A DNA stretch of 64,000 nt from Armigeres subalbatus (GCF_024139115.2 NC_085141.1:43769065-43833064); one strand, 5' to 3'; positions 9,903 through 21,218 are shown, counted from the first letter of the stretch. The notes: generated from the sequence alone by a model not told the origin. Numbers and translations are program-made.

Positions 9903-10810
9903 TATGATTGGAAATTCGGTACCAGGAATGTCAGGACCCTAAATGAACCTGGACGAGTGAGCCTTCTGGCTCGTGAACTGCAGAAGGTTGGAGTGAACGT
10001 GGCTGCTATTCAAGAAGTCCGATGGCCTAGATCCGGAGAACGTGAATTCCGAACCGTGGACCCCACGACCAACACTGCATTCAAGTATAACATCTATCAC
10101 AGCGGCGGTAAAAAAGCAGAGCATGGCGTTGGTTTCGTAGTGATGGGCAAGCAGATGAAGCGAGTGATGCGGTGGAAACCCATAAGCGAACGAATCTGGG
10201 TGTTGAGGATACGGGGCAAATTCTTCAATTACAGCCTAATCAACGTGTACGCACCGACAAACGATAAATCCGACGACACGAAGGACACGTTTTATGAATG
10301 TCTTGATGAAGCCTATGGAGAGTGCCCAAAGCATTGAAAATTAACGCTCAGGTCGGTAGAGAGGACTTTTTCCGTCCCATAGTCGGTAGGGAGAGCCTTC
10401 ACTCCGCTACCAATGACAACGGCCTACGGCTAGTAAATTTTGCTGCTGCCAGAGGGATGGCCATCAGTAGCACCTACTTTGCACGAAAGAACATCCGAAA
10501 GCACACCTGGAGACACCCAAATGGTGAAACTTGCAACCAGATAGACCATGTTCTGGTGGATGGGCGCCATTTCTCGGATGTTATCGATGTGCGGACATTC
10601 AGAGGTCCGAACATTGACTCTGATCACTACCTCGTTGTCAGTAAAATTCGATCACGGTTGTCAACTGTATCGAACGAAAGATCACAGCGAACGATGCGTT
10701 ACAATATCCAGCGATTGTCGGTGGAAGGAGTATCGGCTGAGTACCGCCAGAAGCTCGACGAACGGATAAGTGCAATCAACGTTAGCGACAACATCAACGA
10801 TCTATGGGAT
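9903..10810 (+). pseudogene. RTE endonuclease domain, catalytic motif deleted
   Basis: The frame around 9905-10337 reads TRNVRTLNEPGR, then VAAIQEVRWPRSG (the E of the active site) and YSLINVYAPTNDKSD. The next piece (frame of 10322-10963) begins NAQVGRED and continues with NDNGLRLVNFAA, HTWRHPNGETCNQIDHVL and NIDSDHYLVV (the SDH motif). Between them, at about 10325-10350, the stretch that should carry the GDxN metal-binding residues is missing and the frame changes. The enzyme would be dead. The element's own RT follows after another frame change near 10800. Confidence 0.85.
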
Positions 10811-11880
10811 CCATGGAGCGGTGAGCACAACAGCACGAGAAGTGGTAGGCACTGCACAGAGGCGACCCAGGACGGGTTGGTTCGATGTGGAGTGTCAGAG
10901 AGTGACAGACGAGAAGAACGTTGCCAGAAGCCGGATGTTGGTGTCGGGTACCCGATCGAATAGAGATCGGTACAAGGAAGCAAGAGCAGCCGAAAAACGA
11001 ACCCACCGCAGGAAGAAAAAAGAGTACGAAGAACAAGTTATTAGTAAGGCGCAGGAAAAAATGGAGCAGAACGATATGCGGAGGTTTTATGAGTCTGTCA
11101 ATGGCGTGCGGAGAAAGACAGCGCCATCTCCCGTCATGTGCAACGACCAACAAGGGAATTTGCTGACAGATAAAACTGAAGTGGCTGCCAGGTGGAAGCA
11201 ACACTTCGAGACTTTGTTGAATGGAGGAAGTGACGGTGCATCGGTGAACAGAATAAATATTAGCGACGATGGACAAGCTGTGGAGTCACCCTCACTAGAT
11301 GAGGTTGAAAAAGCTGTCAAAGAGCTGAAAAGCAATAAGGCTGCGGGGAAGGACCAGCTCCCGGCTGAACTTCTCAAACATGGCAGTGAGCAACTTTATG
11401 AAGTTCTGCACCATATTATGTCGAAAATATGGGAAGACGAGGAAATGCCTGCTAGCTGGTTGGACGGCCTCATTTGCCCTCTCTTTAAGAAAGGGCACAG
11501 ACTGGAGTGCGCCAATTACCGAGGAATAACCCTCCTTAATTCGGCGTACAAAATTATGTCCCGTATTCTGTTCAACAGATTGAGACCGCTTGAAGAGTCC
11601 TTCGTCGGCGAATACCAAGCGGGTTTTCGTGATGGCCGATCAACGACGGATCAAATGTTTACCCTGAGACAAATCCTTGATAAATTCCGGGAGTACAACT
11701 TGCAGACACATCATCTGTTTATTGATTTCAAGGCGGCGTACGATTCAGTGAAACAGAATAAATTATGGCAAATTATGCTTGAACATGGTTTTCCGGCGAA
11801 ACTGATACGGCTGATTCGTATAACGTTGGACGGATCGAATTCAAGTGTAAGGGTTGCGGATGAAATATCAACGTCATTTT
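10770..11880 (+). pseudogene. RTE reverse transcriptase, N-terminal half (interrupted)
   Basis: This is an open frame of 370 codons. After a basic, coiled-coil-like linker (residues about 60-100, rich in Arg, Lys and Glu) it shows the RT entry region (NKAAGKDQLPAELLKHG), LFKKGHRLECANYRGITLLN, AGFRDGRSTTDQ and LFIDFKAAYDS, which carries the first catalytic Asp. It is cut at 11880 by TGACGTATGACTACGTC, the end of an inserted element. Coding resumes at about 14787. Confidence 0.85.
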
Positions 11881-12446
11881 GACGTATGACTACGTCTGTG
11901 TTTTCTATATTGGGGTACACTTTACGATTGCGAAAATCGGGGACCGTCACGAAAATATGATAGACTTTAAACTTTAATATCTAAACCGTTTCTCGTTGGA
12001 TTTTGAATTTTTTTTGGACCATTCGATCAAGGATGAGTCAACGCTTCTTTGTATTTATTTGAAAATACTGGTTTTTAACTATTTTTTATCGATAATTAAT
12101 AAACAGTTTAGAAATAGGTCAACCAACCAATCAGGTACATGCATCACTAGCACAGACATCAAAAATCAATCACTTGCGGGATTGGATCTAATCCTCAGTT
12201 TGAACAAGGTTTCACGCTGAGCGGACGCATCAAAGAGATCGCAGCGGAACGGACATAGCATCACGGAGGCGCTTATAACATTTTCAAAGGAAATCCATCG
12301 CATTGGTGGTGGTGCTCGATGTGTTGCTGCATTCAACCTCAACGAACCAGCATTTCATATGAAGAAAGGGTTGACCATAAAAATAGCACTGTGGCGATCC
12401 CGCACCGCCAGTGCCGATGCTGAAAATTTATTATAAATTGTGGTGT

Positions 12447-13620
12447 CAGTTAGTTGGAAAATTGGGAAAAGAAAAATTAGTTCTTCTCAGAACCAACATT
12501 TTATGAAAAGAAAGAGTTAATTGCGAAAATGGACTGTTTCGGTGGCATCGGGTGTGGCGTGGTAGCTTGATTGCTGTTAGTGATTCCATCCATTAAAATT
12601 TACTGCATCATCTCCCTCCGACTCGCTATCAAATTCGCTATTTACGATTGAGTTTTGCACTTTGAAGAAAGTTTATTTCGGATAGTCGGATCAACCTTCT
12701 TTTGTAAAAATGGTGGCTTTTGTATAAAATCGATGAAGACGCCACCTCAATGAAAACTAACTACAGCAACCACCCATCGGTGAACGTCGCTCGGACAGAC
12801 AGATGCCGAAAGATAATGTTTTGTAATATGAAGAAACTTCATCTTGAGTCAAATTTCTGTTGTCATTCTTCGCAACAATACGCATCTTAGATAAACAACA
12901 TCTCATAACCAAATTCAGAATCTTGCGAGAAAATTTCATAGGATTCTTAGAATTTGTCAACCTCCGAACGGTCCGTTGTCTGCGGAATCCCGATCGAAAT
13001 GGCTCGCACGCGCCGAAAAGCAGCTTTCTTATGAGCGGATCGACATTCGATGCAGCGGAGCGGACACAGCAGCACGAAGGCGTGGGTTATAAAATTATTT
13101 CAACCTTTGGAGGCTTAGCGAAAATTCAAGTGGCGGATGCAGTTAGTTATTGGAATGGGCATTGAGAAAAGAAAATTGGTTCTTCTCAGGACCAACATTT
13201 CATGAAATGAAAGAGTTAATTGAGAAAATGGACTGTTTCGGTGGCATCGGGTTCGGCGTGGTAGTTTGGTTGCTGTTATGATTCCATCCATTAAAATTTA
13301 CTGCATAATCTCCCTCCGACGCGCTATCAAATTCACTATTTACGATTAGGCTTTGCACTTTGAAGAAAGTTTATTTCGGATAGTCGGGTCAACCTTCTTT
13401 TGTATAAAATGGTGGCTTTTGTATAAAATCAATGAAGACGCCACCTCAGTGGAAACTTTCTACAGCAACCACCCACCCTCACGTCACTCGGACAGACAGA
13501 TGCCAAGAGATAATGTTTGGTAATATGAAGAAATCTTGTCTTGAGTTAAATTTCTGTTGTTATTCTTCGCAACAATACGCATCTTGGATAACCAACATCG
13601 GTCCGTTGTTTGCGGAATCC
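12447..13620. repeat. Direct duplication, period about 699 bp
   Basis: 12447-12900 (GGACTGTTTCGGTGGCATCG, ATTCCATCCATTAAAATTTA, a TTGCACTTTGAAGAAAG segment, a paired TATAAAA segment, CGGACAGACAGATGCC) recurs at 13146-13600 with only scattered changes. A third, more diverged partial copy is at 13850-14165. TATAAAA boxes in the repeats (near 12722 and 13401-13428) are suggestive of promoters, but no transcript-like ORF follows. Confidence 0.85.
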
Positions 13621-13631
13621 CGATAGAAATA

Positions 13632-13818
13632 GCTCGCGCGCGCCGAAAAGCAGCTTTCTTATATCTAATGAAGTAATTCCATTAGCCCCGTCCCTTCATT
13701 AATCGTTTTGAGTGCACATTATATTTACACTTATATCAGATCTCAAATGGGCGGGGCTAACGGGCTTAATTCATTGAATACAAGAAAGTTGCTTTCTGGC
13801 GCGCGCTAGCCATTTTGA
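13632..13818. mobile_element. Foldback segment with CGCGCGC-rich arms
   Basis: AGCTCGCGCGCGCC, AGCAGCTTTCTTAT and ATTAGCCCCGTCCC on the left pair with GGGCGGGGCTAA, GAAAGTTGCTTTC and GGCGCGCGCTAGCC on the right. The same architecture recurs at 20690-20875 and 22570-22785, so this is a family of hairpin elements. Confidence 0.7.
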
Positions 13819-14498
13819 TCAGGATTTCGCAAAGAGCGGTTGAACAAAATTGTATGCAGCGGAGCGGACACAGCAGCATAAAGGCGTGGGTAGCACCAGT
13901 AGCAATTCCATCCATTCAAACAAATTTATTGCATCATCCCATCCATCGAGTGCTTGTGATTCTGTTACCGAAGAGTAGCTTTCTGCCGTCGCAAAACGAT
14001 TAAGTTTTGCACTTTGAAGAAAATTTATCTCGAATTTATCCTTCATTTGTATAAAATGGTGGCTCGGAAAAAACTGATTTTAAATCCAATGACTAACAGA
14101 AACAAATTTGAAAAGAAAATTTTACTTCCGGCAATGACAGCCAAATCGATGAAGACGCCAATACCAATAACTATGTGTAATTAATTCTTGAAGTTCTCCT
14201 CACTTTGCCACGTACGTTCCCATTAGAATTAGCATTAGCATTAGATTATGGTTTCATGACACTACTGATTCTGCTTATTTCTCCTTTATTTCGGAAATTT
14301 TTGAGGATGGTGTCTTCTAGGATTGTGATATTCTCCACTGAAATCCAGTCGAGTGGCTTCAGCGGCGATGCGGACGATTAGTCATGTTAATTCCATGGTT
14401 AGAGTCTGAAAGTCCATCCAACTGGAAGCAACTATTCGCCTTCTTGATTTAGTTGACCTCCGAGCAGTTTGCTCAATGTTAATAAAGAGACACAAATT

Positions 14499-14712
14499 AT
14501 TATGACAAAAGATATTTTAGTTACTAGATAAAGATTGTCGCTTCGGTTCCCTTTGTTCTGCTGTCCGAAACATGTGTGGTACATACCTGTCAAATCGTAT
14601 GGATTTTCCTTCTTTGACATTTAGCTCCCCTATCCTCACCAGCAAAAGATGTTCCGGACAGCGACGACAGCGACAATCTTTATCTAGTAACTAAAATATC
14701 TTTTATTATGAC
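14499..14712. mobile_element. hAT-like MITE with 8-bp target duplication
   Basis: ATTATGAC at 14499-14506 is repeated at 14705-14712. The 198-bp element between them has perfect terminal inverted repeats of about 36 bp, starting AAAAGATATTTTAGTTACTA and continuing through GATTGTCGCT. An 8-bp duplication is the hallmark of hAT transposases. There is no coding content. The perfect ends suggest a recent insertion within the 11880-14752 element. Confidence 0.9.
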
Positions 14713-14786
14713 AAATACCATCCATTTCGTATAGCTACGTAGTCCTACGTCACCTTTGCGTACAACCCGATTGGACTGCACCTTTG

Positions 14787-14880
14787 AGTTTTTGTTTACC
14801 TTAGATAGATTGAAGCAGGGTGATGCACTCTCGAATCTACTGTTCAATATAGCGCTCGAGGGAGCGATTAGGAGAGCTGG
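14787..14880 (+). pseudogene. Middle fragment of the RTE reverse transcriptase
   Basis: It reads LDRLKQGDALSNLLFNIALEGAIRRAG. This aligns with LDGLKQGVALSNLLFNIALEGAIRRSG in the RTE copy at 44092-44667 and would follow the piece that ends at 11880. It is bounded by the two large insertions. Confidence 0.9.
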
Positions 14881-15413
14881 GGGACATTGTGCATTTCGAA
14901 TCGAATCACTCGATTCGTAAGTTTTTGGATTCGTTTCGAAAAAATTGCGGCATTATGTATTTCGTTCGACTTCATTCAGTTGTAGTACAAGATTTCGAAT
15001 GGTGCTGTACTAGTTCAATCGAGTATGTTCTGTCAAACGAAATGTAAACAAAAAGAATAAGAGATAGTTGTCTCCGTGTTTAGTATGCCGCCCGCTGGAG
15101 AGACAACCTTCAGCGCATGGCGAATGTGAGTAAACAGAGAGAATAAGAGTAATTTCATCTGCGTGCAGCATGTTGTCTGTTGGAAAGGCATCCTTCTGGG
15201 CATGAATTGGCAGATAATTTATAAACAAGCAAATTGTGCTCAATGACTTTAAAAAGGAATATTATTTATTGGGCAGTTGCAACCGATTAAAACATTATGC
15301 CGATACGACATGTTTTGTAAATTGTGATATTGTTACGACACAAATTCTAAGTTTTATGTTTAATCGAGTGTATGCCACAGATCCAATTTTGAGCCAAATA
15401 ATTTAAAGCTTAA

Positions 15414-15726
15414 CCCGTTTCGGCCCGGGCTACGATTTCAAATTGTAAAATCCACCGTTCTCTTGTTTTTCGAACGATTTGCATGAAATTTGGAGGAAAG
15501 ATGCATTAAACCCTATATTTTTGTGTAGATGTATTGATTTGGTGATCGGGTCCTTGGGTACGGTTTTATCGAGGGGGTCCCCTGGGTCAAATGGGGTCAA
15601 AAAAAGGTCAACTTCCTTTTAATCGTAGATAACTAGTAGTAAATGCACTCAATAATGATGCAATCGTTTTTATTCATCATTTTGCAATAGTGGGAATAGA
15701 AACTGCACGTTTGGACCTCAAAAATC
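15414..15726 (+). repeat. Inner 313-bp inverted repeat, left arm
   Basis: It starts CCCGTTTCGGCCCGGGCTAC and ends GGACCTCAAAAATC. The reverse complement at 23533-23845 is also 313 bp, with about four mismatches by eye. TTAA stands just before the left arm (15410-15413), as for piggyBac-type elements, but the right arm is not followed by TTAA. The near identity suggests recent origin or gene conversion. Confidence 0.9.
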
Positions 15727-18700
15727 CGGTTACAGGTGTTCCGGAAACCTGGTTCTCCCAGGGAAGTGGTCACTTTTTGAGATGTTCTGAATCCCAGCTT
15801 GCGACACATCAAACTTCATGATTTTGCAACACAAATATAATAGAAGACATTCGCAGAGCATCTGAGCACATAAGCCACTTCCGGAGGTTCCCTGGGAACC
15901 TGGTGCCCTCAGGGAAGTGGTCACTTTCTGATTGATTCGTAAACCCAGCTTGCGATACCTCGAACTTCATGATTTAGCAACGCAAATACAATAGAAGACA
16001 TCTGCAGAACATCTGACCACATTGGCCACTTCCGGATGTTCCCTGGGAACCTGGTGCCCTCAGGAAAGTGGTCACTTTTTGATTGATTCTTTAACCCGGC
16101 TTGAGACACATCAAACTTCATGATTTTGCAACGCAAATACAATAAGAAACATTTGCAGAACATCTGACCACATTGGCCACTTCCGGATGTTCCCTGGGCA
16201 CCTGGTGCCCTCAGGGAAGTGGTCACTTTCTGATTGATTCCTAAACCCAGCTTGCGACACCTCGAACTTCATGATTTAGCAACGCAAATACAATAGAAGA
16301 CATTTGCAGAACATCTGACCACATTGGCCACTTCCGGAAGTTCCCTGGGGACCTGGTGCCCTCAGAGCAGTGGTCATTTTTTGATTGATTCTTAAACCCG
16401 GCTTGCGACACATCAAACTTCATGATTTTGCAACGCAAATACAACAGGAAACATTTGCAGAACATCTGACCACATTGGCCACTTCCGGAAGTGGGCAATG
16501 CCCTCAGAGAAGTGGTCACTTTCTGATTGATTCCAAAACCCAGCTGGCGACACATCGAACTTCATGATTTTGTCACACAAATGCAATAGAAGACATTTGC
16601 AGAGCATATGTGCACATTCGCCACTTCCGGAGGGTCCCTGGGAACCTGAAGCCCTCAGGAGAGTGGTCACTTTTTTGATTGATTCTGAAACCCAGCTTTC
16701 GACACATCAAACTTCATGATTTTGCAACGCAAATACAATAGGAGACATTTGCAGAACATCTGACCACATTGGCCACTTCCGGAAGTATCCCTAGGAACCT
16801 GTTGCCCCAAGGGAAGTGGTCACTTTTTGAGTTGTTCTGAAACAAAGCTTGCGACACATCAAACTTCATGATTTTGCCACACAAATACAATAGCAGACAC
16901 TTGCAGAGCATCTGTGCACATTCGCCACTTCCGGAAGTTCTCTGGGAACCTGAAGCCCTCAGGGAAGTGGACACTTTTTGAGTTGTTCTGAAACCCAGCT
17001 TGCGACACATCAAACTTCATGATTTTGTCACACAAATACAATAGCAGACACTTGCAGAGCATCTGTGCACATTCGCTACTTCCGGAGGTTCCCTGGGAAC
17101 CTGATGCCTCAAGAGAAGTGGTCACTTTTTGAGTAGTTCTGAAACCTAGCTTTCGACACATCAAACTTCATGATTTCGCAACACAAATACAATAGGAGGC
17201 ATTTGCAGAGCATCTGTGCACATTCGCCACTTCCGGAGGTTCCCTGGGAACCTGGTTCCCTGGGAACCTGGTTCCTTTAGGGAAGTGGTCACTTTGAAAG
17301 TGGTTTCGAAACCCAGCTTGCGACACATCGACCGACATCATGATTTTGCAACGCAAGTACAATTGAAGACATTTGCAGAACATCTGACCACATTGGCTAC
17401 TTCCGGTCGTTCCCTGGGAACCTGATGCCCCAAGGGAAGTGGTCACTTTTTGATTGATTCTGAAATACAGCTGGTGACACATCGAACTTCCTGATTTTTC
17501 AACGGAAATAGAATAGGAGACATTTAAAGAACTTCTGAGCGCATTGGCAACTTCCGTAGGTTCCCTGGGAACCTGGTGCCCCCAGGGAAGTGGTAATTTT
17601 GTAAGTGGCTCTGAAACCCAGTTTTCGACACATCGAACTCCATGATTTTGCAACGCAAATACAATAGAAGACATTTGCAGAACATCTGGGCACACCGGCC
17701 ACATCCGGGGGTTCCGTGGAAACCTTATGACCCCAGGGAAGTGGTCGTCTAATTGGTTCTGAAAAACAGCTTGCGACACATCAAACTGAAAGATTTTGTT
17801 TTCTCCAAATAATCTACTGTGTGTTTCGGAGCATTCTTTTCTGCACCGAACTGGAAATCTTATCCAGCTTTGTTCAACATGGTCTTGCTTTCTAACCGCG
17901 CATCTTATCGCACGGCTAAGGAAGGCCCCAAAATATCATATAGCATATTTACCCTTAAAAAACAGTGGCCAACGTATCTAGATGCTGCGTAAGTATCTTT
18001 CATTGAATCTGTGTTACAAAACCATGATATTTGATGTATTGCTAGATAGCTTTCAAAACCACCTAACAATGGCGAGGTTTTCAGGGAATGACCCCAATGT
18101 CCCAGATGCTCAGCAAATGTGTAAATGCCTTCAACTTCTTTATGTTACAAAATTATCAAGTTGGATGTGTCGCAAGCTGGGCTTCATAACCACCCAAGGT
18201 TGTGAAATGCAGTATGTTTACAGGAAACCTCCGCAATAGGTCATTGTGCCCAGATAATCTGCCAATGTCTTCTATTGTATTTGTATTGCAAAATAAGAAA
18301 ATTTGATGTGTTGTGAACTGGGTTTCAGAAACATTCAAAAAGCGACCACTTCCCTGAGAGCTGCAGCTTCCCTGGGAACCTCCGGAAGTGGCCAATGTGC
18401 CCAGATGCTCTGTAAATGGCTCTAATGTCTATAAATGTCTATTTGTGATGAAAAGAGCTGAAGTTTGATGTGTCACAAGCTGGGTATAAAATCGACTCAA
18501 AAAGTGGGAACTTTCCTTGTTCTCAGCGAACCTTCGGAAGTGGACAATGTGCCCAGATGCTGAGCAAATGTCTTCTATTGTACTTGCGTTGCAAAACCAT
18601 GGAGTTCGATGTGTCGCAAGCTGGGTTTCAGAACCACTTACAAAGTGACCACTTCCCTGAGGGCACCAGGTTCCCAGAGAACCTCCGAAAGTAGCCAATG

Positions 18701-18994
18701 CGCTCAGAATTTCTGCAAATGTCTCCTATTGTATTTGCGTTGCAAAATCATGAAGCTCGATGTGTCGCAAACTGGGTTTCAGAATCAATCAAAAAGTGAC
18801 CACTTCCCTGAGGGCACCAGGTTCCCAGGGAACCTCCGGAAGTGGCTTATGTGCTCAGATGCTCTGCGAATGTCTTCTATTATATTTGTGTTGCAAAATC
18901 ATGAAGTTTGATGTGTCGCAAGCTGGGATTCAGAACATCTCAAAAAGTGACCACTTCCCTGGGAGAACCAGGTTTCCGGAACACCTGTAACCGG
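15726..18994. repeat. Palindromic satellite array, unit about 151 bp, foldback ends
   Basis: Units carrying GGGAAGTGGTCACTTT, CCCAGCTTGCGACACATC, CTTCATGATTTTGCAA and CCACTTCCGGAGGTTCCC repeat every 150-152 bp. Starts of the AAGTGGTCAC word are near 15764, 15914, 16065 and 16217. The orientation is reversed after about 17960. The left arm spans about 15726-17790 and the right arm about 17965-18994. The outermost roughly 210 bp of both arms, beginning CCGGTTACAGGTGTTCC, are identical in inverted orientation. Reading frames of 60-200 codons run through it on both strands but are products of the repeat. Confidence 0.9.
17877..17929 (-). mobile_element. Truncated Feilai 5' end at the centre of the palindromic satellite
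   Basis: CATGGTCTTGCTTTCTAACC to GGCTAAGGAAGGCCCC is the reverse complement of the Feilai head, about 53 bp. The rest of the SINE is absent. It sits where the satellite changes orientation. Confidence 0.75.
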
Positions 18995-19332
18995 GTTTTG
19001 ACGTAAACTACGTCTAAGGGGAAGCCTCAGATACAGGGTGCAAAATGAAAATTTCCAAATTGGGGACCGTCACGAAATCATGTAAGATTTCAAACGGTAA
19101 TAGCGTCTTTATCTTTCGATGGATTTTCGACATTTGCTTATCAATCGATTCGGAAACTCTCCAGCAATTTGCCAATTCTATTGATACTATTGGTTATCAA
19201 CGTTAAACTATTGAAAATGTTATTTCTTTCCAAACCGGATGAAAAATTCAATCCCGTTCATAAATCCCCAACACGGACATCAGATTGCAGTAACGTACGG
19301 GCCTTTTGATCCACTGCTTCGTTTTTCCTGTG

Positions 19333-19376
19333 TATAAAAAGACCCGTGTTTCGCGTGCGCGCGTCATTTTCATTCT
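19333..19376 (+). promoter_or_regulatory. TATA plus initiator, copy 1
   Basis: TATAAAAA at 19333-19340 is followed, 31 bases from the start of the box, by an initiator-like TCATT at 19364. This is standard pol II spacing. The intervening CGCGTGCGCGCG is very GC-rich in an AT-rich setting. The same arrangement is kept at 21581-21616. Activity is inferred, not shown. Confidence 0.5.
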
Positions 19377-19803
19377 GCATGTCACGGAGAACGGACGATT
19401 TCGTTCGCACGGGAGGGCTCGGCTCGTTGATTGAGATTTATGAGTCATGATGCGGATGAAATTTTTCGTCAGGTGGTGGTGGCGGTCGTGGCAACAGCAG
19501 TACATCTTTTCATCCGTGTTCCCAACAGCATCGTTGAATCTGGCAATCAACGTCGTGCTGTTGATGATGCACATAAGTGGAAATTAATCGGTTCTTTTCA
19601 GGACCACCATTATGTTTGGGAGGAAGGTTAAGTTGAAATAATTGTTTGACGTAAACTACGTCTAAGGGGAAGACTCAGATACAGGGTGTAAAACGGAAAT
19701 TTTCAAATTCGAGACCGTCGCGTAATTAGGATAGATTTCAAACACTAATAGCGTCTTTATGATTAATTATTTTAGAGCGTCTTAGGGGAAATGCTACAAG
19801 GTT

Positions 19804-19876
19804 AAAAGACTATTATTCTTCCATTTACTTCCACTATTAACAATAGTGGAAGTAAATGGAAGAATAATAGTCTTTT
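19804..19876. repeat. Perfect 35-bp hairpin
   Basis: The arm 19804-19838 (AAAAGACTATTATTCTTCCA onward) and the arm 19842-19876 are exact complements, separated by AAC. It interrupts the phrase AGCGTCTTTATC seen intact in the sister modules, which suggests an insertion or a template-switch event there. Confidence 0.9.
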
Positions 19877-20189
19877 AGCGTCTTTATCTTTCGATGGATT
19901 TTTAATCACTTACTCTGCAGAAGTCGAATGATGGATTGAATCTTATGAATTTTTGCGTTACTGCTGCCCATTTATTGCAACAATCTCATGAATTTACTGT
20001 CAGTCAAACCAAATTCCTCCAATGAAAAATTTAATGCCCTGAAAAGGACAGATTTTATATCATGCGGTTTTCTAATCACCAACACAACAGCAACCATTCG
20101 ATAGTCAGAATATCACAAGAGTATTTCACTCAAATGCAGATGCTGGCTCTATGGTTCTACCGCTACACTGCAACAGATTGCCATCGTTG

Positions 20190-20402
20190 GATTCTCTGTC
20201 GCAACGATCCTGTTACGAGCGCTACCTACGCCGTCGGTGGGAACGAAGAGCGTGCGTCAGAAGGAGGAGCTTCAAAAATGTATGTAGCAGCAAAAATAAT
20301 AATCTTGAGGGGAAATTTCACTGGTATTGATGCTATCCATGCGAATAAATTTTTGAAGCGTCCCTGACGCACGGTCGTGATTCCGCCACCGACGGAGACT
20401 AT
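20190..20402. repeat. Imperfect palindrome with CCGTCGGTGG ends
   Basis: CGCCGTCGGTGGGAACGAAG on the left is mirrored by a complement ending GCCACCGACGG at about 20395. GAGCTTCAAAAATGTAT pairs with the segment around AAATTTTTGAAGC. No gene is seen. Confidence 0.65.
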
Positions 20403-20689
20403 CAGCCATCACCAAGCGATTAATATGAACTTTGATCAAAATTCGTCTCGCCTCAAATTATGGCTTAAGAGCAGGTTTCACTGATGACACTTCAGACGCA
20501 ACCGTTGCAGAAATAAACACCACCATAGCCGCCATCGTAGAGACACGTAAGAAAATTCCATCTGAGTGCTGTTGATGCTGACGACGACGACCGCGCGGCC
20601 CACACCATCGCCGGGAATAAAATTTCCGGTAGGAGCTCCGCCGATGCCGAAGGTGGTACCATGGTCTGGTCTCCGCGACATCTCGAACG

Positions 20690-20875
20690 AAATGGCTCGC
20701 GCGCGCGGAAGAGCTGATTCCTTGTAATCAATAAAGTTGAACCTGTAGCCACGCCCCTTTGGTGAGTGTTTGACGGTTACACAATATTTGCAGTCATACC
20801 GGACAACAAAGAGGCGGGACTAATGAGCCATCTTTATTGGTCATAAGAAAACTGCTCTCCCTCGCGCGCGTGGCG
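20690..20875. mobile_element. Foldback segment, sister of 22570-22785
   Basis: Left arm GGCTCGCGCGCGCGGAAGAG with CAATAAAGTTGA pairs with the right arm TCTTTATTGGTCATAAGAAA plus CTCTCCCTCGCGCGCG. Between them lies GTAGCCACGCCCC and its GGCGGGACTA partner. The preceding 20465-20690 also recurs before 22570. Confidence 0.7.
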
Positions 20876-20885
20876 CAATCAGTCT

Positions 20886-20940
20886 CATTCCAAATCAAGA
20901 CAGCAGCACGTACGGACGTGTTTTTAGCTCGCACATTTTT
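20886..20940 (+). promoter_or_regulatory. Fragment like the Jockey 5' leader
   Basis: About 53 bp around CAGCACGTACGGACGTGTTT resembles 50514-50570, the leader of the Jockey-clade element, with roughly seven differences. It ends exactly where a TGACGTAAAC module begins at 20940. In Jockey elements the 5' leader carries an internal promoter, so this may be a captured promoter; that is inference. Confidence 0.5.
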
Positions 20941-21218
20941 GACGTAAACTCTACGTCTAAGGTGAAGACTCAGATACAGGGTGTAAAACCGAAATTTCCA
21001 AATTCGAAACCGTCACGAAATTAGGATAGATTTCAAACGCTTATAGCGTCTTTACCTTTCGATGGATTTTCGAGATTTGCTTATCAATAGATTCGGAAAC
21101 TCTCCAGCAATTTGCCAATTCTATTGATACTATTGATTATCAACGTTAAACTATTGAAAATGTTATTTCTTTCCAAACCGGGTGAAAAATTCAATTCCGT
21201 TCATAAATCCCCAACACG

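Larger units (their letters stand above)
11880..14752. mobile_element. 2.87-kb non-coding insertion with TGACGTA..ACTACGT inverted ends
   Basis: TGACGTATGACTACGTC at 11880-11896 is mirrored by ACGTAGTCCTACGTCA at 14737-14752. The insertion interrupts the RTE reverse transcriptase between codons that are adjacent in the related copy at 44092-44667. About 35 bp at 14753-14786 is not part of the RT either, so the true right end may lie near 14786. Inside are a 699-bp direct duplication, a foldback segment and a hAT-like MITE. No transposase was seen, so it would be non-autonomous. Confidence 0.75.

Noticed and set aside
10794..11276. Minus-strand frames of 79-160 codons opposite the RTE
   Set aside because: Shadows of the real RTE coding strand.
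15730..18990. Many frames of 60-203 codons with similar peptides
   Set aside because: They are translations of the 151-bp palindromic satellite on both strands; no codon bias or domain.
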